From Microvirga sp. SRT01 (lineage in GTDB: Bacteria; Pseudomonadota; Alphaproteobacteria; Sphingomonadales; Sphingomonadaceae): a stretch of DNA of 64,000 nucleotides. Positions 7,665 through 15,881 of the stretch are shown here, in pieces. The stretch is from positions 266,799 to 330,798 of the forward strand of contig JAGSNX010000005.1 in assembly GCA_018139225.1 (NCBI GenBank). Direction: 5' to 3'. Numbering within the stretch: position 1 is the stretch's first letter; every line of letters begins with the position of its first letter. The notes under the pieces are model-generated. The model made no database searches, was not told the DNA's origin, and saw only the letters and a list, made by a program, of their open reading frames with translations. Both the position numbers and the translations under genes were made by a program.

Positions 7665-9104
7665 TCAGAATTCCGACCAGTCGCTCTCCGCCGCCACCGC
7701 CGCATTGCCACCGCCTGCCGAACGCCGCCGGACGGTGCTCCGGGCGATCTCGCGCCCGGCCTGTGCCGCGCGGGCCTGCAAGGTGTGGACGACGGGTACG
7801 CTGGACGGAGCCGCGACCGACCGGGGCGCACCGCCGAGCGTGAAGCGCGCGACTTCGCGGGCCAGCTGATCCGCCTCTTCCGCCAGGCTGCGGGCTGCCG
7901 CCGTCGCTTCCTCGACCATCGCCGCATTCTGCTGCGTGACGCCGTCCATCTCCGACACTGCGGTGTTGACCTGCTGAAGCCCTGTGGCCTGCTGTTCCGC
8001 GGACGTCGCGATCGTGCCGACCAGCACACTGATCTCGCCGATCCGGCCGATGATCCGCTGCAGGGCCTTGCCCGTCTCGCTGACCAGTTCCACGCCGACC
8101 TCGACCTGTTCGGACGAGGCCATGATCTTGGCCTTCACGTCCTTCGCGGCGTCGGCCGAGCGCTGGGCGAGCGCCCGGACTTCGGACGCCACGACCGCGA
8201 AGCCGCGACCAGCATCGCCGGCACGCGCCGCCTCGACGCCGGCGTTCAGCGCCAGCAGGTTGGTCTGGAATGCGATACCGTCGATGACGCTGATGATCTC
8301 GCTGATCTCCGCGGAGGCGCGCTCGATCCCGCTCATCGCCTCGACCGCGCGGCGGACCACGTCGCCCGACTGCTCGGCCTCGGTCCGGGCTTCGCCGACG
8401 ACGGCATTGGCGCGGATCGCGCCGGCGGCGGTTTCGCGTACCGTGCCGGTGATCTCGTCCATCGCCGCGGCGGTTTCCTCCAGGCTGGCCGCCTGCTGCT
8501 CGGTGCGCTGAGACAGGTCGTCCGACGCTTGCCGGATATCGCTGGCACCGTTGTTGATGCCGCTGCTCGCATCGCTGACCGCCGTCAGTGCCGCCCCTAC
8601 GGCGTCCATCGCGCGATTATAGTCGATCCGCAGCCCTTCGTAATCGGCCGGGAAAGGTTCGACGATCCGGTGGCTGAGATCGCTGATCGCCACCCTCGCC
8701 AATCCGGTGCCGAGCGCACCGACGACCAGTTCCTGTGCCTTGCCCGCCGCCTGGACCGCCTCGCCGTTCTGGCGAAACACTTCCATCGCGCGGGTCATGC
8801 GACCGACGCAGTCGGTGAATTCCGTATGCGCGATCGGCGAGATGAGGTCGCCCGCGGCCAACCCCTCCATCCGCACCACCGTGCCGACATAGGGGTCGCA
8901 GATCAGACGCTTGGCGGAGATCGCGACGATCGCCACCATCATCAGCGCGGCCGTGGCCGTACCCAGCAGCACGGTCGAGCTCTGCGCCCCGGTCAACGCC
9001 AGTGCCGTCGTCGCGACCGGTATCGCGGCCAGCGTGACATAGGTGACGAACAACACGTCGAACTTGCGGCGGATCGGTGCGTCGGCGCGGAACCAGGCGA
9101 TCAT
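7665..9104 (-). CDS. methyl-accepting chemotaxis protein
   Basis: This 479-residue chemoreceptor heads the operon. Two hydrophobic segments near the N-terminus (about residues 15-60) are separated by only a few residues, so there is almost no periplasmic sensor domain; it may sense from the membrane or cytoplasm. A HAMP-like region with GLAAGDL follows, then a helical signalling domain with the conserved hairpin tip (EISVIDGIAFQTNLLALNAGVEAARAG in part). The protein ends in DWSEF, matching the aromatic-x-x-aromatic tether that binds CheR and CheB. AAGGAG lies eight bases before the ATG. A CtrA-like box is located about 90 bases upstream. Confidence 0.93.
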   Translation of the reverse strand: MIAWFRADAPIRRKFDVLFVTYVTLAAIPVATTALALTGAQSSTVLLGTATAALMMVAIVAISAKRLICDPYVGTVVRMEGLAAGDLISPIAHTEFTDCVGRMTRAMEVFRQNGEAVQAAGKAQELVVGALGTGLARVAISDLSHRIVEPFPADYEGLRIDYNRAMDAVGAALTAVSDASSGINNGASDIRQASDDLSQRTEQQAASLEETAAAMDEITGTVRETAAGAIRANAVVGEARTEAEQSGDVVRRAVEAMSGIERASAEISEIISVIDGIAFQTNLLALNAGVEAARAGDAGRGFAVVASEVRALAQRSADAAKDVKAKIMASSEQVEVGVELVSETGKALQRIIGRIGEISVLVGTIATSAEQQATGLQQVNTAVSEMDGVTQQNAAMVEEATAAARSLAEEADQLAREVARFTLGGAPRSVAAPSSVPVVHTLQARAAQAGREIARSTVRRRSAGGGNAAVAAESDWSEF

Positions 9105-9192
9105 CTGAACATCTCCTTGATCTGGAGCGACCCGGTGCAGAACGTCAGCAACCGGGAGGCTTATTCTCGCGATCTGATTAGTGGCAGCGGTG

Positions 9193-9207
9193 CTAACGAA
9201 TGCTTAA
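9193..9207 (-). promoter_or_regulatory. candidate CtrA box upstream of the che operon
   Basis: Read on the minus strand the site is TTAA, seven bases, TTAG, one base off the CtrA consensus TTAA-N7-TTAA. It lies 89-103 bases before the receptor start codon. CtrA controls motility and chemotaxis genes in many alphaproteobacteria. The match is short and could be chance, although TTAA is rare in such GC-rich DNA. Confidence 0.4.
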
Positions 9208-9480
9208 TTCGCAAGTTACTTTCAGGTGTGCAACCAAAGGGTAGCCTTATCATCGGCTTAGCTGGCGTGCGCGGAGGCTGGGATTGGCTGCTTCCGTCGT
9301 GACGGCCGGTCGGGGCGCAAACGAGCGAGTCGCCTCGTGCAGGATGGAGGTCTCTGGCCGCCGTGCCGACGCACGTCCGCGTCCCCGGTCATCAACGACA
9401 CGCCGCGGGGTTATTCCACCGACGAAAATTACGCGGCGAACTTTTTGCTCCGCATCATTCAAAAAGGGGCTTTCGAATGG

Positions 9481-9495
9481 TTAAGATACTGTTAA
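9481..9495 (+). promoter_or_regulatory. candidate CtrA box upstream of the PEP-CTERM protease
   Basis: TTAA, seven bases, TTAA is a perfect match to the CtrA consensus. It sits 68 bases before the GTG start of the protease and inside a locally AT-rich stretch. Together with the box at 9193 it suggests cell-cycle control of this divergent intergenic region. The rest of 9105-9563 shows no gene. Confidence 0.5.
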
Positions 9496-9563
9496 CATAG
9501 CTCTTATCGGGCCGAAGCGGGAATAAATGCTGCAACGCCCATAGGTTGGATAAGGGGAAAGTC

Positions 9564-10826
9564 GTGATCCGTAAGCTACTCGTCGGCGCCGCCATGGCGA
9601 CCGCATTCGTGGGCGGCCAAGCCCAGGCCGTGACGTTCAATCTCGTGAATACGGGTGGAGCGGAAGTCGGCACGCAGGCTCGTCTCGGTTTCGACATCGC
9701 CGCCGCCTATTGGTCGTCGGTCCTGACCAACGACTCCGTCGTCAACCTCAACATCGGCTTCCAGTCGCTCGCCTCCGGCGTGCTGGGGTCCACCGGCAGC
9801 ACGCGGGCCGATGTCCGCCTGTCGACGGTGCAGAACGCGCTGCGCAACACCGGAACGTCCGCGCTCGATCGTCAGGCGATGTCGGTGCTGGACAGCCAGA
9901 TCACCAACGGTGCGATCTCCGCGATCACCAACGGCCCCGGCGCCGCGAACGGCAACGGCGTGAACACGGCGACGCTGGAATGGGATAACGACGGCAGCGA
10001 GAACAACCGTTACATCTATGGCAACACCTCGCTCTATCGCGCGATGGGCCTGACGACGGACGAGTATCAAAACACCAGCTTCGCCGACGTGTCCGACGGG
10101 TCGGTGACGTTCAGCTCCAACTTCTCGTTCGACTTCGATCCGACCGACGGCCTGACGGCCAATTCGTTCGACTTCATCGGCGTCGCCGTGCACGAGATCG
10201 GTCACGCGCTGGGCTTCGTCAGCGGTGTCGACCTGTACGACGTCTATGGCGGCCCGAACGGCCCGTCGGCCGCCAGCGGCCGGACCTTCTCGTTCGACAA
10301 TCCGGGCGGCGGCCTGATGTCGGTCCTCGACCTGTTCCGCTACAGCGCCGACGTTCGCGGCGTCGCGCCGGGCAGTGGCCCAGCGCTCGACTGGTCGGTG
10401 ACCAACGCGAACACCATCGCGCTCGGCGGCAACCCGTACTTCTCGATCGACGGCGGCGCGACGCAGTTGTTCGGCGATTCTCGCTACTCGACCGGCCGCT
10501 ACAATGGCGATGGTCAGCAGGCGTCGCACTGGAAGGACAAGGGCGGCTGCACCGGCCAGATCGGCATCATGGACCCGAACTTCTGCCGCCAGCAGGACGG
10601 CGAAGTGACGGCCAGCGATCTCGCCGCGTTCGACGCGATGGGGTGGAACATCAACTTCGACGTGCTCCGCAACCCCGGCTATCTCGCCACCACCGCCGAC
10701 ATGTACCGCGCCTTCAACAGCGCGGTGCCGGAACCGTCAACCTGGGCGATGATGATCGGCGGGTTCGGCATCGTCGGCGGTGCGATGCGCCGCCGCCGGT
10801 CCACGACGACGGTCACGTTCGCCTGA
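9564..10826 (+). CDS. PEP-CTERM zinc metalloprotease (NF038122-like)
   Basis: The start chosen is GTG at 9564, preceded by AAGGGG; a TTG at 9546 is the other option. The 420-residue product begins with a Sec signal peptide (about residues 1-22, ending AQA). It carries the zinc motif HEIGHALGF near residue 212. The C-terminus is a sorting tag: PEPSTWA, a hydrophobic helix, then a run of arginines, the PEPxxWA form typical of alphaproteobacteria. The protein is thus probably exported, cut and anchored or released by an exosortase not seen in this window. The substrate is unknown. The gene stands alone between a CtrA-like box and a strong terminator. Confidence 0.88.
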   Translation: MIRKLLVGAAMATAFVGGQAQAVTFNLVNTGGAEVGTQARLGFDIAAAYWSSVLTNDSVVNLNIGFQSLASGVLGSTGSTRADVRLSTVQNALRNTGTSALDRQAMSVLDSQITNGAISAITNGPGAANGNGVNTATLEWDNDGSENNRYIYGNTSLYRAMGLTTDEYQNTSFADVSDGSVTFSSNFSFDFDPTDGLTANSFDFIGVAVHEIGHALGFVSGVDLYDVYGGPNGPSAASGRTFSFDNPGGGLMSVLDLFRYSADVRGVAPGSGPALDWSVTNANTIALGGNPYFSIDGGATQLFGDSRYSTGRYNGDGQQASHWKDKGGCTGQIGIMDPNFCRQQDGEVTASDLAAFDAMGWNINFDVLRNPGYLATTADMYRAFNSAVPEPSTWAMMIGGFGIVGGAMRRRRSTTTVTFA

Positions 10827-10841
10827 TCTGAGCGAAACCTG

Positions 10842-10882
10842 AAAAAAGCCGTCGATCGCCCGATGCGATCGGCGGCTTTTTT
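10842..10882. terminator. bidirectional rho-independent terminator
   Basis: A hairpin flanked by AAAAAA on the left and TTTTTT on the right follows the protease stop by 15 bases. The stem is AAAAAAGCCG paired with CGGCTTTTTT, extended by GATCG/CGATC in the inner part. It separates the protease from the tRNA. Confidence 0.88.
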
Positions 10883-10944
10883 CATGCGCGGCGACAAGGC
10901 GCTTGCACGGCTTGGCGCTCGTCGTTAGGCGCGCAGCTTCCAAA

Positions 10945-11021
10945 GCGCCCGTAGCTCAGCTGGATAGAGCATCAGACTACGAATCTGAGGGTCGGACGTT
11001 CGAATCGTTCCGGGCGCACCA
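10945..11021 (+). tRNA. tRNA-Arg (ACG)
   Basis: The acceptor stem GCGCCCG pairs with CGGGCGC, followed by A and an encoded CCA. The D-loop GCTCAGCTGGATAGAGC, the anticodon stem TCAGA/TCTGA with loop CTACGAA (anticodon ACG), and the TTCGAAT T-loop all fit. ACG is read as ICG after deamination and decodes CGN arginine codons. Confidence 0.96.
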
Positions 11022-11298
11022 CTTCCCTTTGAAGCATAAATCGGCTCGTTAAGCAGGCATGTCGCCAGCGGCGGCGAGTTCATCGATCACGTCCCGATCG
11101 CCGGTCTGCGCGGCCCAGATCGGTCGGACCCGTAACCGGACCATCACGACCCTTTTCCCGCTCCCCGGCTTCGGACGCTCATCTATGGATTTTCGGCGTC
11201 CCGACCATCGGTCGGTATCCGAAATTCAAAGCGGCAGAAGATAGCGGCCGGCTCTTTCCGTGAATGAACCGGATGATGAGCGAGGAGAGGGAGTTCGC

Positions 11299-11535
11299 AT
11301 GACCGACCCGAGGGCCACGACGCTTTCCCTGCTCGCGCGCCGGGAATCGGACGCGACCATCTGCCCGAGTGAGGTGGCACGGGCGATCGCATCGGATTGG
11401 CGCAGCGCAATGCCCGCGGTTCACGCCGCGATCGATGGGCTGGTGCATGACGGGCTGGTGCGGCTGAGCTGGAAGGGACGATCGATGGCGACGCGGTCAG
11501 GACCGTACAGGATCGGCCGTCGCGGCGACGATTGA
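11299..11535 (+). CDS. DUF3253 family protein
   Basis: This 78-residue protein looks like a small winged-helix domain. It contains CPSEVARAIASDWRSAMPAV and GLVHDGLVRLSWKG, which match the DUF3253 pattern as I recall it. The ATG at 11299 has GAGGAGAGGGAG directly upstream, which decides it over an in-frame ATG at 11260. The function of the family is not known. A DNA-binding role is plausible from the fold. No operon partner is clear, although the next small gene follows on the same strand after 46 bases. Confidence 0.8.
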   Translation: MTDPRATTLSLLARRESDATICPSEVARAIASDWRSAMPAVHAAIDGLVHDGLVRLSWKGRSMATRSGPYRIGRRGDD

Positions 11536-11581
11536 CCCCCGCCCCCTCCCATGTCCGTCGCCGCTCCGCTATCGCGCGGCA

Positions 11582-11836
11582 ATGGCGAGGAAGAAGCGCT
11601 ACCTGACCGCGACGATGGCCGACGGTTATGTGAAGACGATCGGCCCAACTGCCGCGCCGTTCACGCATTACTGGCGGATCGTCGCGCATCTGCACGACGG
11701 CAAGACCGAAATATTCTGGGGTCACGCCACCTCCAGAAAGGAGGCTGCCGGCAAGGAGGCACTGACAGCACAGGCGGCCCGCCGGCACGGGTGGAAGCGG
11801 TTCGACTTCGAAGTCGTCGAACTCACCGAACACTGA
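11582..11836 (+). CDS. 84-residue hypothetical protein
   Basis: The protein is small, basic at its start (MARKKRYLTATMADGYVKTI) and has no signal peptide or membrane segment. It contains HYWRIVAHLHDGKTEIFWGH and ends FDFEVVELTEH, consistent with a compact alpha/beta domain. Codon use fits the surrounding genes, with strong third-position GC. I do not recognise a characterised family. It probably belongs with the DUF3253 gene just upstream. Confidence 0.6.
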   Translation: MARKKRYLTATMADGYVKTIGPTAAPFTHYWRIVAHLHDGKTEIFWGHATSRKEAAGKEALTAQAARRHGWKRFDFEVVELTEH

Positions 11837-11995
11837 CTTCCCCGCCCTGCTGGCAGTTCGATGCGGGCGGCAAGCCGACGCCTGGACCTTCAGGTTGAAC
11901 TCGCCGGACCCGTTCAGGCATGTTCGGAAGATTGCGGAAGGCGCGGAGCGGCCGAATAGCGGCGAATGCGACCACCAAGGGGGGGGCTACCACCG

Positions 11996-13591
11996 TCAGC
12001 CGCTTGTTGATCCCTTCGCGGCCGCCGCGGCGAGTTCCTCGAGGTCGAGGTCATGTTCGAGGTCGTGGAGCGTCTCGTCGTCGACACGCCCGGCGCGGTG
12101 CAGGCGGACCAGCTCAGCGCGGCCGGCCCTGACCGCGGCGATGATGACGTCGAAATGGCTGGCTATCGCCTCGTTGCGCTCGTCCGCCGTGCCTTCGAAC
12201 GCATCCGCTGCCGTCGCGCGGGTCCGGTACCGGCGCAACAATTGTGGGTGGATGATCGTACCATCGGCCGCCACCGCCTCGCGCTCCACGGCGGCCAGCT
12301 GCGCCCGGAACAGCATCGTCTCGGCGGCATGAAGATCGAGCGGCGGTCGCGTGCTGGCGTCTTCGGATGGCTTCACCCACCGAATGACCCAGCCGAGCGA
12401 CGTGCCCTGCACCAGCACGGTTACCAGGATCACTGTGAAGGCGGTGACGAGCATCAGGTCCCGCGCCGGCATGGTTTCGGGCAACGAGAGCGCGACGGCC
12501 AGCGTGACCACGCCGCGCATCCCCGCCCAGCTCATCACGACCGCCGCGCGCGGCCCAAGCGGTTGCTGCCGTGTCCAACCCATGCGGCGAACGGCCGCGA
12601 CGCCGGCATCGACGCCGAAAACCCACAGGAAGCGCGCGACGACGACCGCCGCGACGATGAGCAGCACGGGTTGTGCCATCGTGTCCACCACCGTGCCGAG
12701 TCCGCCGACACGGTCCAGCAATCCCCGGAGCGACAGGCCGATCAGCAGAAAGACGGCGGCTTCGAGCAGGAACACCAGCACCTGCCAGAACGCCAGCGCC
12801 CGGATGCGGACGCGCGCGTTGAAGACGACGTGCTGATACCAGCCGCAGGTCAGGCCCGCGGTAACGACCGCGATGACGCCGGAGACGTGCAGCAGCTCGC
12901 CCGCGATATAGGCGCTCCAGCAGACCAGCACGGTGGCCGCGATCATCAACGTGTCGTCGCCCAACCGGCGAAGCAGGACCACCCATAGCCCGCCGATGGC
13001 CGCTCCCACCGCGATACCGCCCGCGACCAGCAGGAAGAAGGTGCCGGTCGCCGCACCCGGATGGAAGCTGCCGGTCAGCACCGCCGCCACCGCAAACCGG
13101 AACAGGACGAGCCCGGCGGCATCGTTCAACAGGCTTTCGCCTTCGAGCAGCGTCGTCAGCCGACGCGGCAGTTTGACCCGCTGCAGAACGGCGCGGGCTG
13201 ATACGGCGTCAGGCGGCGACAGGATTGCACCCAGGGCAACGCAGGCAGCCCAGGGCAACTGGGGCATCAGCAGCCTGGTCACGATCGCCACGATCGCGGT
13301 GGTGAAGAAGACCGCGCCAACCGCCAGCGACAGAATGCCGGCCATGTGCCGTCGGAACGGCGCGATGGCGGTGAACCACGCGCCGTCCATCAACAGGGGC
13401 GGGAGAAAGAGGACAAGAACCAGTTCCGGATCGATCGCGATGCCCTGCACGCCGGGCACGAAGGCCACCGCGCACCCACCGACGATCAGCGCGGCTGCGG
13501 GCGGCAGGGACAGGCGACGGGCCAGATAGTGAAGTCCCAGCACCACCAGGAACATGCCGATGATCAGCTCGAAATTCGCCGCTGGATGCAC
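11996..13591 (-). CDS. Na+/H+ antiporter, CPA1/NhaP type
   Basis: This 531-residue inner-membrane protein exchanges sodium (or another cation) for protons. The first 400 residues form about 12 membrane segments. The CPA1 signatures are clear: LPPLLMDGAWF, AILSPPDAVSARAVL and the ion-site phrase EGESLLNDAAGLVLF. A hydrophilic C-terminal tail of about 120 residues rich in Glu and Arg follows, as in the Bacillus/Pseudomonas NhaP family. Neighbours give no further clue to the ion. It reads away from the GST gene upstream, with about 170 bases between them. Confidence 0.9.
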   Translation of the reverse strand: MHPAANFELIIGMFLVVLGLHYLARRLSLPPAAALIVGGCAVAFVPGVQGIAIDPELVLVLFLPPLLMDGAWFTAIAPFRRHMAGILSLAVGAVFFTTAIVAIVTRLLMPQLPWAACVALGAILSPPDAVSARAVLQRVKLPRRLTTLLEGESLLNDAAGLVLFRFAVAAVLTGSFHPGAATGTFFLLVAGGIAVGAAIGGLWVVLLRRLGDDTLMIAATVLVCWSAYIAGELLHVSGVIAVVTAGLTCGWYQHVVFNARVRIRALAFWQVLVFLLEAAVFLLIGLSLRGLLDRVGGLGTVVDTMAQPVLLIVAAVVVARFLWVFGVDAGVAAVRRMGWTRQQPLGPRAAVVMSWAGMRGVVTLAVALSLPETMPARDLMLVTAFTVILVTVLVQGTSLGWVIRWVKPSEDASTRPPLDLHAAETMLFRAQLAAVEREAVAADGTIIHPQLLRRYRTRATAADAFEGTADERNEAIASHFDVIIAAVRAGRAELVRLHRAGRVDDETLHDLEHDLDLEELAAAAAKGSTSG

Positions 13592-13760
13592 GAAGCCGCC
13601 CTTTTCCTGCTCGTCCGATCGTCCTGTGCAATTTGCCCCCCTCCATCGTCAACGTGAGCGCGGAGCATATCGGGGCAGATTGCGCATCTCGTGATCGCGA
13701 CATGTGAGCCGGTGCGACGGGCGCAAGCTCGCCATCCACCAGAACCGAAGGTCCATTCCT

Positions 13761-14414
13761 CTACTGTTTCTGGGTCGGCTCCGACATGCTCACGCGGTTC
13801 CGGACGCTCGGGCGCTCCTGCATGCGTGCATACCAGGCGAGCAGCGCCGTGCAGTCGCCGGGTATCGGCAGATCGACGAGCCCGGCGAAGATGAGACCTC
13901 CGATCACCGTGATATCGGCCATGGAGAACGTCTCCCCGGCGACGTAGGGCTGGTCCTGAAGAACGCCATCGAAATACTGCATGCCGCGAATGGCCTTATC
14001 GCGCTGCCGGAACCCCCATTCGGCGTTCTGGTAGAGCTCGACATTGGGACCAAGCCCCGGCGTCGCGTGGTGGAAATAGACGCTGACGGCGTCCAGCAAC
14101 TCGATCTCTGCTCGCTTGCTCATCATGTGGATCACGCCTTTGTCGCGCGCCGACCCGCCGGTCAGGGTGGGAACGCCATCAAGCGCGTCGAGATATTCGG
14201 TGATTGCGGTGCATTCCGCGATCAAGGTTCCGTCGTCGAGTTCAAGCACGGGGAGCGTGCCGGAATAGTTCTTGGCGAGAAACGCCGGCGTCTTGTGCTC
14301 GCCCTTCCAGAGATCGACGGAGACGAACTCGACCTCGGACCCCAGCGTCTTCTCCGCGAGGGCGATGCGGACTCGCGCGGGGTAAGGCCCGGTAGGCCAA
14401 TCATATATTTTCAT
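13761..14414 (-). CDS. glutathione S-transferase
   Basis: The 217-residue protein has an N-terminal thioredoxin-like glutathione domain (SGTLPVLELDDGTLIAE, with the cis-Pro and the glutathione-contacting E-C/S region) and an all-helical C-terminal domain (SMADITVIGGLIFA). It should conjugate or reduce small electrophiles using glutathione in the cytoplasm. The ATG at 14414 has AGGAG five bases upstream; an ATG at 14429 is less likely. It is divergent from a TetR-type regulator gene, and both promoters share two operator-like dyads. This suggests it is induced by a compound sensed by that regulator. Confidence 0.9.
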   Translation of the reverse strand: MKIYDWPTGPYPARVRIALAEKTLGSEVEFVSVDLWKGEHKTPAFLAKNYSGTLPVLELDDGTLIAECTAITEYLDALDGVPTLTGGSARDKGVIHMMSKRAEIELLDAVSVYFHHATPGLGPNVELYQNAEWGFRQRDKAIRGMQYFDGVLQDQPYVAGETFSMADITVIGGLIFAGLVDLPIPGDCTALLAWYARMQERPSVRNRVSMSEPTQKQ

Positions 14415-14431
14415 GCTATCTCCTATCATCT

Positions 14432-14449
14432 ACCTGCCAGTTGATAGGT
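14432..14449. promoter_or_regulatory. TetR operator-like dyad 1
   Basis: ACCTGCCAGTTGATAGGT is a partial palindrome around a central GT, with CTGCCAGTTG shared with the second site at 14485. It sits 17 bases upstream of the GST start codon, where binding would block GST transcription. Confidence 0.6.
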
Positions 14450-14484
14450 TCGCCTACGACTTTCATTCTCGTCGAGCAAGGCCT

Positions 14485-14502
14485 ATCTGCCAGTTGGCAG
14501 GT
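14485..14502. promoter_or_regulatory. TetR operator-like dyad 2
   Basis: ATCTGCCAGTTGGCAGGT has near-perfect eight-base arms (one mismatch) around GT. Its centre is 53 bases from that of dyad 1, close to five helical turns, so two dimers could bind the same DNA face. It lies just before the TetR gene. Confidence 0.65.
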
Positions 14503-14521
14503 AAAAGGTTGGAGGGTAGGT

Positions 14522-15085
14522 TTGAGCACAAGCGCCAAAGAGGCGATCCTCGCGGCAGCCCGCAGTGCGGCGCAGGCCCACGGCTATGGGGGCCTGAATT
14601 TCCGCGACCTCGCAACAGCCGTGGGTATCAAGGCCGCGAGCATCCACTATCATTTCCCGAGCAAGGCTTCCCTCGGGGCGGCGGTGGCGCGACGCTACTG
14701 GGAGGACACGGCTGCGGAACTGGAGGCCATGTCCGCCGGATCAGCCGAGCCGGCCGACGGCCTCAGGCGATATCCGGATATCTTCCGCCGATCGCTGGAG
14801 AGCGGTAACCGCATGTGCCTGTGCAGCTTCATGGCTGCTGAATTTGATGATTTGCCGGACGCGGTGAAAACGGAAGTTCAAACCTTTACCGATATCAATG
14901 TGGCATGGCTGGCGAAGGCTTTGGCCGGAAAAGGCTTGGCCGGCGCCGACGACAACGAACGGCAGGCGCGTGCAATCTTCGCCGCCATCGCCGGCGCGCA
15001 GCTGGTCGCGCGAAGCCGCGCGGACATTGCTCTCTTCGACGCGCTGATCGCCAGCTACCGCAAGGCAGGCCTTCTGCCGGAGTGA
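14522..15085 (+). CDS. TetR-family transcriptional regulator
   Basis: The N-terminal helix-turn-helix is clear: AHGYGGLNFRDLATAVGIKAASIHYHFPSKASL in part. The C-terminal half is a helical ligand domain. I chose TTG at 14522 because GGAGGG lies six bases upstream and the helix-turn-helix begins just after; the open frame extends to 14441. The product is 187 residues long, a usual TetR length. It is divergent from the GST gene, and two matching dyads lie between them. This is the standard arrangement for a self-regulated repressor of a detoxification gene. Confidence 0.88.
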   Translation: MSTSAKEAILAAARSAAQAHGYGGLNFRDLATAVGIKAASIHYHFPSKASLGAAVARRYWEDTAAELEAMSAGSAEPADGLRRYPDIFRRSLESGNRMCLCSFMAAEFDDLPDAVKTEVQTFTDINVAWLAKALAGKGLAGADDNERQARAIFAAIAGAQLVARSRADIALFDALIASYRKAGLLPE

Positions 15086-15510
15086 TCGCATGTCGAGCAA
15101 TTCACGGCGCCGTTGGATTCCGTAGGGGAGAGGATCCAGACGCCGCGATTTCGCGCCCTCACCGCACGGCCGAACCGCAAGCATTCGCTCCCATCGGCTC
15201 ATCGAAGGCGAGAGAACAGCTGGCAAAACGCGAAACGGCAGGACGTGGGGACGTCTCTGTCGCTTCCTGCCGCAGTGGGTGACGTCCTCGCCAAGCCGGT
15301 CGATCATGGCGGATTGGCGTCAGCCGGCCATTGGCTTCGATCGCTTGCTGGCGGCTGCCATCGTTTGCTGGTGACGATCCTGCCGCGACGGACGGCGCGT
15401 GCTCCTCAGCGATAGCGGATCAGTGACATGGCGATCGACAGCCGCAGAGAATAGCGGAAAAAAACTCGCGTCGGCCTGAACCCGGCAAGGTAAACTACCG
15501 CTGCCCGCGA
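15086..15510. other. gene-poor stretch
   Basis: No reading frame here has convincing protein character or a ribosome site. A short run around 15306-15370 (DWRQPAIGFDRLL) recalls the start of small heat-shock proteins but stops at once. The stretch leads into a broken toxin gene and probably holds degraded sequence. Confidence 0.4.
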
Positions 15511-15744
15511 AAGTACGAGTACGCGAAAGGGCCTCCCGAAAACGTCAAGGACCGCCCCATCCGGGTCATGCTAGTCGCGCAGATCATGGGCGGGTCGACT
15601 GGGCGCCCATCGTGCCGGTGACCACGCGGCCGGCTGCCCCCTAAACAACTCGCGATCGAGATGCGCGACGCGGTGCGGCTCGACCTCAAGCCATTGGCCG
15701 ACCGGTCGTGGACCATCATCACCAAGCGGACTCGCTACGCTTAG
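15511..15744 (+). pseudogene. degraded PemK/MazF-like toxin gene
   Basis: Three pieces line up with the alphaproteobacterial PemK-like growth inhibitor family as I recall it. Frame 1 gives AKGPPENVKDRPIRVMLVA, matching the VKDRP start. Another frame gives PIVPVTTRPAAP (15606-15641), matching the PITHSPP strand. Frame 1 again gives AIEMRDAVRLDLKPLADRSW and TIITKRTRYA, matching the end of the domain. So the gene carries two compensating frameshifts and an in-frame TGA at 15619, and has no visible start. No antitoxin gene is left beside it. I am fairly sure it is a relic and less sure of the exact family. Confidence 0.55.
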
Positions 15745-15781
15745 CAGCGCCTCTCAGCGTGGAGTCCGGCCTGTATATGCT

Positions 15782-15813
15782 GGGCCGCGGGAACGAAAAT
15801 GCTCCCGCGGCCC
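15782..15813. terminator. strong hairpin, probable terminator of the protease-like gene
   Basis: A perfect 11-base inverted repeat, GGGCCGCGGGA and TCCCGCGGCCC, encloses a ten-base loop. It lies 68 bases past the stop of the minus-strand gene at 15882. There is no T-run on either strand, so it may be a pause or RNA-stability element rather than a classical terminator. Confidence 0.5.
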
Positions 15814-15881
15814 AAGCTATCAAACAGAGTAATGGAATGACATGAAAACCGCTCGTACCAATTCAGTGGCCGATTGGCACA

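Noticed and set aside
15306..15370. Short segment recalling the N-terminus of small heat-shock proteins
   Set aside because: Only about a dozen residues match and the frame stops; no alpha-crystallin domain follows.
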